A DNA stretch of 64,000 nt from JAXLYE01 sp046351595 (GTDB lineage: Bacteria; Myxococcota_A; Polyangia; Palsa-1104; JAEUJZ01). Below are positions 18,985 to 30,373 of this stretch, piece by piece. Made by a program: the position numbers and the translations under genes. How positions within the stretch are numbered: position 1 is the first letter of the stretch; each line of letters begins with the position of its first letter. Where the stretch lies: the NCBI GenBank assembly GCA_046351595.1, contig JAXLYE010000002.1, forward strand, positions 806,001 through 870,000, written 5' to 3'. The notes below the pieces were generated by a model, which did no database searches, was not told the DNA's origin, and saw only the letters and a program-made list of their open reading frames with translations.

Positions 18985-20303
18985 CAGGAGCCCTCCGGCA
19001 AAAGGGGCGCTGCATCGGGGCCGACGAAGACCGGGACGCAGAGCGCGTCGTGCCCGACGTGGCTCTCGACTGACAGGCGGGCGAAGTAGCCGACGAAGGC
19101 GCCGTCGAGCACGTAGGCACCGAGCGTCACCAGGCGCGGCCCCTGCGGCGTCGGCACCTTCCGCTGGGGCACGAAGCGCTGCGCGATCCACACCTCGCCG
19201 CCGGCGCGCCGCTCGTACAGCTCGGCGAGCAGCGCCGGCCACGCCTCCTCGGGCAGCAGCGCGCCGACGAAGACCTCGTCGCCGACGCGGCCGAGCGCGC
19301 GCTTGACCACCCAGCCAGAACGATCCGCGACCAGCTCGGACAGCGGCAGCTCGGCCAGATCGAGCGTGCGCGGCAGGTGCCGATCGAGGGCGCGCTGCTC
19401 GTCGGGCGGCAGGCTGTCGCGCAGGCTGAAGGCGCGGGCGAAGGCGAGCTTGGACTGCGGGAAGATCTGGGTGAAGCTGCAGAGCGTGCGCACCGCGCCG
19501 CTGCGCACCGCCGCGACGAGGTCGCCGAGGTTGGCCTGGCCCTCCATGTACTCCGTCGGGAAGAAGCGGTAGAGCGCGGTCACCGGCTCGCCGCTTATGC
19601 ACAAGCGGCCGCCCTTCATGCGCGGGGCCGTCGGCGGCGCCAGCACCGCGCGCACGCCGCGCTCGGCCAGCCCGCGGCGCACGAGCGCGCAGACCTGCAG
19701 GTCCTCGGCGTACGCGGTCGCGTACAGCAGCGCCACGGTGCCGCCGCGCGCCAGCGCCGCCAGCCGCTCGCACAGCGCCGCCACCACCGTCGTCGGATCC
19801 ACACCCTGCCAGTAGCCCGCGTCCTGGGCCAGGCGCGGCAGGGCCAGCGCCTCGTTGTGGCCGCCGGGGCAGTCGGCGTTGATCTCGCAGGCGCGCCAGA
19901 CGCCGTCCTCGCCGAGCAGGAGGTCGACGCGGACCAGCGACGCGGTGTCCGCGGCGGCGTGCGAGGCGCGCGCGAGCGCCAGGACCTCGGGGTGGAAGCC
20001 GTAGCGCGCGGCCTCGCTCGGATCGTGGTGCGCCCGCGCGGTGACGCGGCCGATGAGCCGCACCGTGGCCTCGGCCGCCGTGACCGCGGCGCGGTGGGCC
20101 GCCTGCGACAGCACCAGCGGGTGCAGCTCGACGCGGCGCTGCCCGGCGACGAAGGCGTCGAACAGGAGGTAGCGCTGGCTGAGCTGCTGGTAAAAGACCG
20201 GGTTCTGCAGCGGATCGCGCCCCGCGTGCGCCTCCAGCCGGACCGCGGCGGCGCCCAGCGCGGGCAGCGCGCCCGGCGCATTCGGCGTGCTCGCCGTGTT
20301 CAT
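18984..20303 (-). CDS. Glutathionylspermidine-synthase-like ATP-grasp amide ligase
   Basis: 439 residues. VDLLLGEDGVWRACEINADCPGGHNEAL and SGWVVKRALGRVGDEVFVG are recognisable as the acidic Mg-ATP site and the Lys/Arg nucleotide site of the pre-ATP-grasp/GSP-synthase superfamily, as in the C-terminal domain of GspS and in YgiC/YjfC. The family joins carboxylates to amines using ATP; the substrates here are unknown. The start (MNTASTPNAPG) overlaps the upstream GH18-like gene by 4 bp (ATGA), and its stop overlaps the next gene, so four genes are tightly coupled. It has no signal peptide, whereas its three neighbours all do. Confidence 0.78.
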   Translation of the reverse strand: MNTASTPNAPGALPALGAAAVRLEAHAGRDPLQNPVFYQQLSQRYLLFDAFVAGQRRVELHPLVLSQAAHRAAVTAAEATVRLIGRVTARAHHDPSEAARYGFHPEVLALARASHAAADTASLVRVDLLLGEDGVWRACEINADCPGGHNEALALPRLAQDAGYWQGVDPTTVVAALCERLAALARGGTVALLYATAYAEDLQVCALVRRGLAERGVRAVLAPPTAPRMKGGRLCISGEPVTALYRFFPTEYMEGQANLGDLVAAVRSGAVRTLCSFTQIFPQSKLAFARAFSLRDSLPPDEQRALDRHLPRTLDLAELPLSELVADRSGWVVKRALGRVGDEVFVGALLPEEAWPALLAELYERRAGGEVWIAQRFVPQRKVPTPQGPRLVTLGAYVLDGAFVGYFARLSVESHVGHDALCVPVFVGPDAAPLLPEGS

Positions 20304-21415
20304 CTGGGCCTCGGCAGGCTGCCCCACAGCGCCGGGTCCTCGGCGCCCAGGCCGTAGTAGAAGACGCCGATCGACGGATTGATCGTGCCGTCGAGCGCGC
20401 GCTGGTAGCCGGTGAGCGAGCGCGCGTCGTCGAACCACACCGAGCGGTGGGCTCCGAGCCCGTCGGTGTAGTCGAAGTGCAGGGCGCCCGCGGGCGCGCG
20501 CTGGATCTGCACCTGGTACAGGCCGGCCAGCCCGAGCGCCTCGTGGAAGCCGACCGGCCGCTCGTCGCTCGGGCCCGGGCCGAAGGCGGTGCCGTAGAGC
20601 GGCAGCGTGTACGAGAGCGGAGTCTGGCCGGTGCGCGTCGCCGCAAGCTGCAGGACGTCCGCGATCCAGCTGCTGTCCGTCGAGGCGCCGGGCCCGCTGC
20701 CGCAGCAGCTGAGGTCCACGGTCAGAAGCCGCACCCGATCGACCTGCGGCGCCAGCGCGCGCAGATCGTAGGCCGCGCCGCCGGGCAGGTCGCTCGGCTC
20801 CATGCTCGAGGGCGGCGCCAGAAGGCCCAGCTTCGTCGCCGGTCGCAGCGCGCCCGCGAGCTCGCCGACCCAGGCGCCGAGATCCGCGCGCGCGCCGTCG
20901 GGCAGCTGCGGCAGCGCCACGTCCAGGCCCGAGGAGCCGCGCAAAAGGGCCGTGATCGCCGCGGTCGCCTGGTCGCGGATCGGCTTCTGCTGCAGCCAGG
21001 AAAGGATGCGCTCGGGCGGGTAGTCGACGCCGCTATCGTCGCGTGAGGTGACGCCGAGGCTGACCTCGTAGCCGAGCCGGCGCAGCCCGTCGAGCTCGGA
21101 GCTGAGCGCGGCGCGCGAAGGTCCGTCGGCGGGGCTGACCCGGCCGTCCTCGTGCACCGAGAGGCACAGCAGCACCACCTCGCGCAGGGCGCGGCGCGCG
21201 GCCTCTCCCGCCAGCGTCTCGCGCTGCCAGCCGTCGAGCGCGCAGCCATCGACCAGCACCGAGCCGTGGCGCGCGAGCGGCGGCTCGATCGGCGGCGCGC
21301 CGCAGCCGGCGACGAGCGTGAGCAGCCCGAGCGCGGCGCCGGCCGGGCGCGAGCGGGCCGCCGGTCCGGCGTGAGGAGGACGAGGGCGGCGCGCGAGCGG
21401 GGAGGGCGTTGTCAT
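20300..21415 (-). CDS. GH18-like lipoprotein lacking the catalytic glutamate motif
   Basis: 371 residues. A signal peptide with lipobox LVAGC is followed by a TIM-barrel-like sequence. The C-terminal part (SYTLPLYGTAFGP, FDYTDGLGAHRSVWFDDARSL, GVFYYGLGAEDPALWGSL) matches the last strands of family-18 glycoside hydrolases of the YaaH/chitinase-like type. The expected DGXXXDXE strand appears as SGLDVALPQLPD, without the proton-donor Glu, so it is probably a binding protein rather than an active hydrolase. The start at MTTPSPLARR was chosen because it precedes the signal peptide directly; the frame is open further upstream. The gap to the upstream gene is 11 bp. Confidence 0.7.
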   Translation of the reverse strand: MTTPSPLARRPRPPHAGPAARSRPAGAALGLLTLVAGCGAPPIEPPLARHGSVLVDGCALDGWQRETLAGEAARRALREVVLLCLSVHEDGRVSPADGPSRAALSSELDGLRRLGYEVSLGVTSRDDSGVDYPPERILSWLQQKPIRDQATAAITALLRGSSGLDVALPQLPDGARADLGAWVGELAGALRPATKLGLLAPPSSMEPSDLPGGAAYDLRALAPQVDRVRLLTVDLSCCGSGPGASTDSSWIADVLQLAATRTGQTPLSYTLPLYGTAFGPGPSDERPVGFHEALGLAGLYQVQIQRAPAGALHFDYTDGLGAHRSVWFDDARSLTGYQRALDGTINPSIGVFYYGLGAEDPALWGSLPRPR

Positions 21416-21426
21416 GGGGCTGCCTC

Positions 21427-22602
21427 TCAGAGGGACAGGGCCAGGCCGAGACAGAACTGGGTGTTGAGCTGGCTGCCGAGCTGCACCTGCGGTGCGCCGC
21501 TCTCGTCGGGCAGCATCAGCCGCGGGCCGCCGTCGACGCGCAGGCGGGCGCCGAGCCGGAACTCGCCGACCAGCGACCACGAGCGGCTCATCGAGACGGT
21601 CAGCCCGGCGCCGGCGTGCGCGTCGAGGAGCCAGGCGCTCTCGGACGGCTGCGACGGGATGTCGCCGGGGATCGTGCGCCGGGCGTAGTCCGTCCCGATC
21701 GCCGCGACCAGGTACGGCTGCACCACCGAGGTGCCGAACCGCGTGCGCAGGCCCAGCGTGATCGGCACGTCGCGCCGCAGGTAGCCTTCGGGGCCGCTGA
21801 CCGTCTCGAGGAGCTGGCTGCGCAGCTCGACGACCAGCCGATCGGACAGGGCGACCAGGAGGTCCAGGCCGGGCCCGAGCTGCGCCAGCGTGCCGTAGCC
21901 GCCGCGCGCGACGTTGAGCGCGAGGTGCCGCTCGCGGCCCGGCGACGGGTACCCGAACGGCGACTGGCGCGGCGGCGGGCTCGGCGCGGGGCTCGGCGCG
22001 GCGGGCTCGGGGGCGGTCGCGCTCGGGTCTGCGGTCGCGGCCGGGGTCGGGCCGGCGGGGCCGGGCAGCGGCGGCGGCGGGCGCGGCGCCTCGGGGCGCG
22101 ACACCGACGGGGTCAGCGGCTCACCGAGCGGCAGCTGGGCCAGCGGCCGCAGCGCGCCGTCCTGCCACAGCTCGCGGCGCAAAAGGTGCCCGAGCTCGTC
22201 GTAGACCTCGAGGACACCGTCGAGCAGGCCGGCCTTGACCGGCAGGATCTCGGCGACCGCGCCGCTGCGGTGGTAGGTCAGCAGCGTGCCCGAGAAGTCC
22301 CCGTGGCGGCAGCCGCCGCGCGCGAGCGGGTTGCCGTCGGCCGCCGCGACCCCGCTGAGCCGCCCGTCCGCGCCCGGCGTGAGGACACACGGCGGGCGAC
22401 CGTCGGCTGCCGGCACCGCGGGCGGCGGCGTCGAAACGGGCGCGGTGGGCGCGGCCGGCTCGACGGACTCGGGCGGCGGCGGCTCCTCGGCGGCGGCGGT
22501 GCCGAGGCAGAGGCCGAGGAGCAGCGACGCCGAGACCGCGACCCGGCGAGCGGGCCCTCGGTGCCAGGCACCAGGCAGACGTGGTTTGCGGGCGGGCCCC
22601 AT
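21427..22602 (-). CDS. Secreted MORN-like/beta-barrel outer membrane protein, first gene of the ATP-grasp operon
   Basis: 391 residues. A signal peptide ends near TAAAEEPPPP. Next comes a domain with two MORN-like repeats (GDFSGTLLTYHRSGAVAEIL, then GLLDGVLEVYDELGHLLRREL), a long Pro/Ala linker, and a C-terminal half with alternating strands ending in LGLALSL with a terminal Leu, typical of small outer-membrane beta-barrels. The start is ATG with AGGAG about 9 nt upstream. The three following genes are spaced at 11, -4 and -1 bp, so this is the likely operon head. Function unknown; it may anchor the system in the outer membrane. Confidence 0.72.
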   Translation of the reverse strand: MGPARKPRLPGAWHRGPARRVAVSASLLLGLCLGTAAAEEPPPPESVEPAAPTAPVSTPPPAVPAADGRPPCVLTPGADGRLSGVAAADGNPLARGGCRHGDFSGTLLTYHRSGAVAEILPVKAGLLDGVLEVYDELGHLLRRELWQDGALRPLAQLPLGEPLTPSVSRPEAPRPPPPLPGPAGPTPAATADPSATAPEPAAPSPAPSPPPRQSPFGYPSPGRERHLALNVARGGYGTLAQLGPGLDLLVALSDRLVVELRSQLLETVSGPEGYLRRDVPITLGLRTRFGTSVVQPYLVAAIGTDYARRTIPGDIPSQPSESAWLLDAHAGAGLTVSMSRSWSLVGEFRLGARLRVDGGPRLMLPDESGAPQVQLGSQLNTQFCLGLALSL

Positions 22603-22839
22603 CGCGGCTCCTGCGCGCTCAGCGCCCGATCATTATTCGCGCGTGCGCCGACGTCGGGCAACCGCCTCGCGCCAGCTCGCGGGATCACGCCTGTTTGCGC
22701 CCGCGCGTCCCGGCGCGTCCCGGATCCCGCCCCAAGCCAGCTCGCCGTCGAGAGCCTTCACGGTTTTGGGCAGCCGAGACCCATTCCGCCGCGGCGGACC
22801 GGCGCTCTTGCAACGTTCGTGGCGCGACGCTGCGGGGGC

Positions 22840-23355
22840 TCAGGGCGCCGGGCGGGAACCCGACGATTCAAGCGGCGCGGCAGCCGGCGCCTCGTGCCCG
22901 CGGGACGCGAGCCACAGCAGCCCCGCGCCGACGACCAGGCAGACATCGGCGACGTTGAACACCGGCCAGTGGTGCAGGTGGACGAAGTCGATGACGTAGC
23001 CGCGCGCCAGGCGATCGCTCAGGTTGCCCAGCGCGCCGCCGGCGAAGGTCGCGAACGCGGCGTGCAGCAGCAGCGACGAGCGCCGGCGCCGCCACCACAG
23101 CACGCCGAGGACGCCGAGGCCGATGCTGCCGCTGACCAGGATCAGCGGCCTGCGCACCGGCGCCGGCACCGCCCGCAGCAGGCCGAAGCCGACGTCGCGG
23201 TTCTCGGTGTAGCGCAGGTCGAGGACGTTGCCGAGCAGGGTGACCGGGGCATGGCCGCGCAGCTCGGTCTGCGCGATGTGCTTGGTGGCGTGATCACAGC
23301 CGACCAGGCCGATCACCAACAGGACAAGGAGCACAGACGCGAGCCGCCGCTGCAT
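22840..23355 (-). CDS. lspA: Lipoprotein signal peptidase (signal peptidase II)
   Basis: 171 residues with four membrane segments. The conserved boxes of signal peptidase II are visible: CDHATK near the N-terminus, YTENRDVGFG, GGALGNLSDRLARGYVIDFV (first catalytic Asp) and WPVFNVADVCLVVG (second catalytic Asp). It cleaves diacylglyceryl-prolipoproteins before the lipobox Cys in the inner membrane, which fits the many lipoproteins here. The first TM is unusual in having a Cys before the DHATK motif. The start is ATG; it is divergent from the thioesterase gene with an 87-bp gap. It may be one of several copies, since myxobacteria often have more than one. Confidence 0.88.
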   Translation of the reverse strand: MQRRLASVLLVLLVIGLVGCDHATKHIAQTELRGHAPVTLLGNVLDLRYTENRDVGFGLLRAVPAPVRRPLILVSGSIGLGVLGVLWWRRRRSSLLLHAAFATFAGGALGNLSDRLARGYVIDFVHLHHWPVFNVADVCLVVGAGLLWLASRGHEAPAAAPLESSGSRPAP

Positions 23356-23442
23356 GAAACCCTCCGGGCCGGTATCGTGCGAACAGCCGGCGCGGTCGGG
23401 ATATTCCCATCGGGCGGTGCGGCAGCGGATAATCTGGCGGCC

Positions 23443-24214
23443 ATGCACGCCGACCCGACGGACAGGTGGGTGATCCGGTACAAGCGGAACCCCGACGCGA
23501 AGCTGCGGCTGTTCTGCTTCTCGTATGCCGGCGGCGGCGCCTCGGTCTTCCGGCTGTGGCACGGCGCGCTCTCTGCGGACATCGAGGTCTGCGCGGTGCA
23601 GCTGCCGGGCCGCGAGCACCGCTTCAGCGAGCCGCCGATCCCCCGCATGTCGCAGCTGATCCCGGCGGTGGGCGAGGCGATCGCGCCGCTGCTCGATCGC
23701 CCGTTCGTGCTGCTCGGCCACAGCCTGGGCGCGCTCACCGCGTTCTGCCTGGCCCGCTGGCTGCGGCAGCGTCCGGGATCGGGTCAGGGCCCGCTGCCGC
23801 GGCGGCTGATCGTGTCGGCCCGCGCGGCGCCGCACCTGCCGCTGCTGCGCCCGCCGGTGCACACGCTGCCGGAGGCGCGCTTCATCGAGGAGCTGCGCTA
23901 CTACGACGCGACCCCGGCGGCGGTGCTGGCCGACGCCGAGCTGCGCGCCCTGTTCCTGCCGGTGCTGCGCGCCGACTTCGCGCTGTTCGAGAGCTACACG
24001 TACGAGGCGGAGCCGCCGCTCGACTGCCCGATCGTGGCGCTCGCGGGCCGCGCCGATCACACGGTGGGCGACGAGCGCATCGCGGCGTGGCAGCAGCACA
24101 CCACCGGCCCGTTCACGCTGCACCACCTCCCGGGCGGGCACTTCTTCCTGAACACGTCGCAGGCCGAGACGCTCCGCGTGCTCGAGCGTGAGCTGCAGGG
24201 ACTCGGGCTCGCGC

Positions 24215-24237
<23 letters not shown>
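23443..24237 (+). CDS. Type II thioesterase (GrsT/RifR-like alpha/beta hydrolase)
   Basis: 264 residues. The start MHADPTDRWVIRYKRNPDAKLRLFCF and the motifs FSYAGGGASVF, VQLPGREHR, LLGHSLGALTAF (nucleophile Ser94) and HLPGGHFFL (catalytic His) match the stand-alone thioesterases of NRPS/PKS clusters, which remove stalled acyl groups from carrier proteins. The start is the ATG at 23443; the frame is open for a long way upstream but over the lspA antisense. It lies opposite the kinase gene, with a 23-bp 3' overlap. No carrier protein, NRPS or PKS gene is in the window. Confidence 0.85.
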
Positions 24238-27958
<3,721 letters not shown>

Positions 27959-28025
27959 GCCTGCTCAGCCAGCCGCGGTGCCGCCGTCGGGAAGCGCCGA
28001 CGGGGTCCGCGGGTCGAGCCCCTCC

Positions 28026-28394
28026 TCAGCCGCGGTTGATCGAGATCCTGGAGAGCGTGGTGCTGATCGCGGCCACCGAGCGGAAGACGATGCGCTGCCA
28101 CTCCACGTTCGGGTCATAGAGGATCTCCGTCTGGATCTCGGCCGCATTATACTCCTTGAGGACCAGCAGCAGCGGCTGCAGCGTCGCCGAGTTCATGTAC
28201 TCAAGAGGTCGGAAGTCCATCACGACGCGCTTGTTCCGGATGTGCGGAATCAGGCCGCGGAGGAACCCGCTGATGCTCGCGGACGGATCCTGCAGCTCGC
28301 TCGTCCCGTGCCAGGTGATCCGTGACTCCCCGCGCTCGGTCGTGAGCTGAATCTTCAGCTCCTCCACCTCGAGCGTTTGGTTCTCGGCGCTCAT
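28026..28394 (-). CDS. STAS-like/SiaC-like regulatory protein
   Basis: 122 residues, single domain. Features such as ITWHGTSELQDPSASISGFLRGLIPHI and RVVMDFRPLEYMNSATLQPLLLVLKEY match the beta-alpha layout of STAS anti-sigma-factor antagonists, with the Ser/Thr after MN in the usual phosphorylation position. A SiaC-type (DUF1987-like) fold is an alternative. It starts 4 bp inside the end of the upstream ATPase gene, the standard arrangement of a partner-switching pair. I infer that the kinase-like ATPase phosphorylates it and that unphosphorylated protein binds a target; the target is unknown. Confidence 0.68.
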   Translation of the reverse strand: MSAENQTLEVEELKIQLTTERGESRITWHGTSELQDPSASISGFLRGLIPHIRNKRVVMDFRPLEYMNSATLQPLLLVLKEYNAAEIQTEILYDPNVEWQRIVFRSVAAISTTLSRISINRG

Positions 28395-28858
28395 TGAAGC
28401 CCTCTTGTCGCTTTGATGGTCAAGACGTGATCCACGTAGGTGTAGCTGAGGTCGAACTCGCCCTCATAGCCGATGCGGTAGATACCGAGCTGGCTGCCCT
28501 GGGACGCGCCGGAGAGCAGCTCCTGGAGGCGCCGCAGATAGAACTCTTCCTTGTTCGCCGCGCCGGCCAGCTCGTCGATGCGCCGCGTCACCTGCTCCAG
28601 GTGCTCGGGCGAGCGCACGCCGTTGGAGACCTCGATGACGACCTGCTTGCCGGCCATCGACATCGACAGCCGGGCCTGCGGCGCGGACTCGGTGCGATCG
28701 CCGTACTTGATGGCGTTGCCGACCAGCTCGGAGGCCACCATGCCGGCGGTGTAGCGGACCTGCTCGGGGAGCTCGCGCAGGGCGTCTTCGACCATCCGCT
28801 TGACGTTCTTCACGAACTGCCACGTCGCCGGGATGTCCATGCTGAGCGACTTAAGCAT
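28391..28858 (-). CDS. Anti-sigma-type histidine-kinase-like ATPase (HATPase_c, RsbW/SiaB-like)
   Basis: 155 residues. The N-box SELVGNAIKYGD binds Mg-ATP, and the rest fits the HATPase_c fold (VVIEVSNGV, SQLGIYRIGYEG). It lacks a histidine phosphoacceptor domain. Such proteins act as Ser kinases of a STAS partner and as binders of a sigma factor or other target (RsbW, SpoIIAB, SiaB types). It is first in a pair with the STAS-like gene downstream (4-bp overlap), and the PknK-like kinase gene follows 67 bp after that. Start ATG with GGAG about 12 nt upstream; MDIPATWQF is an alternative internal start. Confidence 0.73.
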   Translation of the reverse strand: MLKSLSMDIPATWQFVKNVKRMVEDALRELPEQVRYTAGMVASELVGNAIKYGDRTESAPQARLSMSMAGKQVVIEVSNGVRSPEHLEQVTRRIDELAGAANKEEFYLRRLQELLSGASQGSQLGIYRIGYEGEFDLSYTYVDHVLTIKATRGLQ

Positions 28859-29315
28859 TCACGGACTCCAGGGGCTCCGGGGCCCGCGGGCGAAGGCGGG
28901 CGGCGGCGAGGCCGGAGTCGGTGCGCGGGCCGCTGCCGGAGGGGGCACAAAGCGTCGCCGCGCCCGCAGGCAGCACACACGACATCCCGATGCCCGCCAC
29001 ATGAACCATGGTGACCCCGCCAGATGGAGCCCCACCCCGTACCCGGGCAGGGCAGCAGAAAAATCATCTCAGAATAACACCGCCAATCCGTCCGAGGAAA
29101 GGTCAAAGTCCGCCGCTTCTCGGCGGGGCTGCGCCGGCTTAGGCGTTACGACTTCGAACAGATGACGGAACGGGCGGCTGCAGGCCACCTCGGGAACGGG
29201 CGGGTGCAGGCCGCTTCGGGAATGAGCGACTGTGGGCCGCTGCGGGCGTAACTTCCTGGTGTAGCCGTGGCTTGCGGGGGACAGCCGGCGGGGGGCGGCG
29301 CGGACGGCGTGAGCG
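28859..29315. other. Intergenic region, no gene seen
   Basis: The 457-bp gap contains an AT-richer stretch at about 29050-29110 that may hold the promoter for the ATPase/STAS pair (no good -10/-35 pair could be picked) and the 26-bp repeat listed next. No credible open frame was found. Confidence 0.55.
29172..29249. repeat. Imperfect 26-bp tandem repeat (3 units)
   Basis: Three units of 26 bp following GGGCGG(C/G)TGCAGGCC..TCGGGAA, the last one diverged. It lies between two minus-strand genes. Confidence 0.7.
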
Positions 29316-29777
29316 CTAGGGGCGGGAGCGGGCCTCGGTGAGATCGCACAGGAACACCGCGGCCGGGCGCCCGCCCGCGGTCGAGTACACGAGCCGCAGG
29401 CTCCCGGCGCCAGCGCCGCTGCCACCGTTTCCGTCGGCGCTGGTTTCGCTGGCCGGGCCTGGCGCCAGCGCCGCGTACAGGCACACCGGTGTCGGGCTGC
29501 GCCGCGGCGCCTGGGCGAGCAGCGCCTGCACCGCCGGCTCGGGCGCGCGGCCGTCGATGCTGACGCAGACGAAGCCGTCGCGCAGCTCGGCGCTGATCTC
29601 CTCCTTGGGCAGGACGCGCTCGATCAGCGCGCGGCTGCCGCCGCAGTCCGGGCTGGTCACCGCGATCCACAGCCGCTGCCCGGTCGCGCGCGCGGCCGCG
29701 GCTCCGGACTCGAGCGAGTGGTGCCAGGGCACGGCGGCGCGGTCATCGAAGAAGGGGTGACGCGAGGGCGAGTCCAT
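29316..29777 (-). CDS. Small protein with a thioredoxin-like fold signature
   Basis: 153 residues starting MDSPSRHPFFDDRAAVPWHHSLESG. The part RLWIAVTSPDCGGSRALIERVLPKEEISAELRDGFVCVSID has the strand-CXXS-helix look of thioredoxin-family proteins (related to DUF255/DsbD-type domains), with the single Cys of DCGGS in the active-site position and no second Cys. There is no signal peptide. The start ATG has CGGAG 6 nt upstream. The C-terminus ends in LVYSTAGGRPAAVFLCDL. Function unknown; a non-redox thioredoxin-fold role is possible. Confidence 0.55.
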   Translation of the reverse strand: MDSPSRHPFFDDRAAVPWHHSLESGAAAARATGQRLWIAVTSPDCGGSRALIERVLPKEEISAELRDGFVCVSIDGRAPEPAVQALLAQAPRRSPTPVCLYAALAPGPASETSADGNGGSGAGAGSLRLVYSTAGGRPAAVFLCDLTEARSRP

Positions 29778-30373
29778 GCATGGCTCCGAAAGCAGAACGT
29801 CGTACCTTGCTACCACGGCTGCTGGTCGCCGGACCAGCCCGTTCCGAAGGAGCCGCTCCCGGAGGGCGCCTGCGGCTCCGATCCGAGAGCCTGCGATCGG
29901 GACCCGGAATCGGGACCCGGAATTGCGAACCGGAATTGCGAACCGGAATTGCGAACCGGAATCATAGGCGCGGATTCCTTTTTGCGCAGGAAAAGCTGTT
30001 CCCGAAATAGACAGAATCCGGTTTCATTGCCAGGCGCGCACATACCTTCTGCCCTCGGATCCACGCTCGGTCCCGTGCTCGGAACAGAGATCGCCCGACC
30101 CCTCGGTTGCATCAACTTCCGGAGTCCCTGATGAAGCAGAGACAGAGCCGCGCCGTGTGCGGTTCTTTCTCCGCGTCCGAGCGGCCCGACCTTGACAGGA
30201 GCGGACCCGGCTCTCAGACATGGATGGGGTCGAGTCGCGCTGCGGCCGATTCGGTCCGGGCATCCCTGATCCGCGCGCACGGCCCTGCGCGTAGCCTCGG
30301 ACTCCGCGTCGGCCGCTGGCCCGTTCCGTTGATGCACCGGCCCTGTCCTGGGAGGACGAGAGGAGGTCTTTTG
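29778..30373. other. Intergenic region with 13-bp repeats, no gene seen
   Basis: The 596-bp gap between divergently read genes holds the 13-bp array at 29898-29964 and an AT-rich stretch at 29965-30020 (TTTTTGCGCAGG onward) that may hold promoters. A perfect TTGACA at 30192 has no matching -10. No credible gene was seen. Confidence 0.55.
29898..29964. repeat. 13-bp tandem repeat (CGGGACCCGGAAT then CCGGAATTGCGAA)
   Basis: Two copies of CGGGACCCGGAAT run into three copies of CCGGAATTGCGAA plus a partial one, all on a 13-bp period. CCGGAATT suggests an operator-like array; no known binding site was recognised. Confidence 0.85.

Noticed and set aside
30192..30222. Promoter at TTGACA upstream of the glycosyltransferase
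   Set aside because: No -10-like hexamer at 16-18 bp from the TTGACA.
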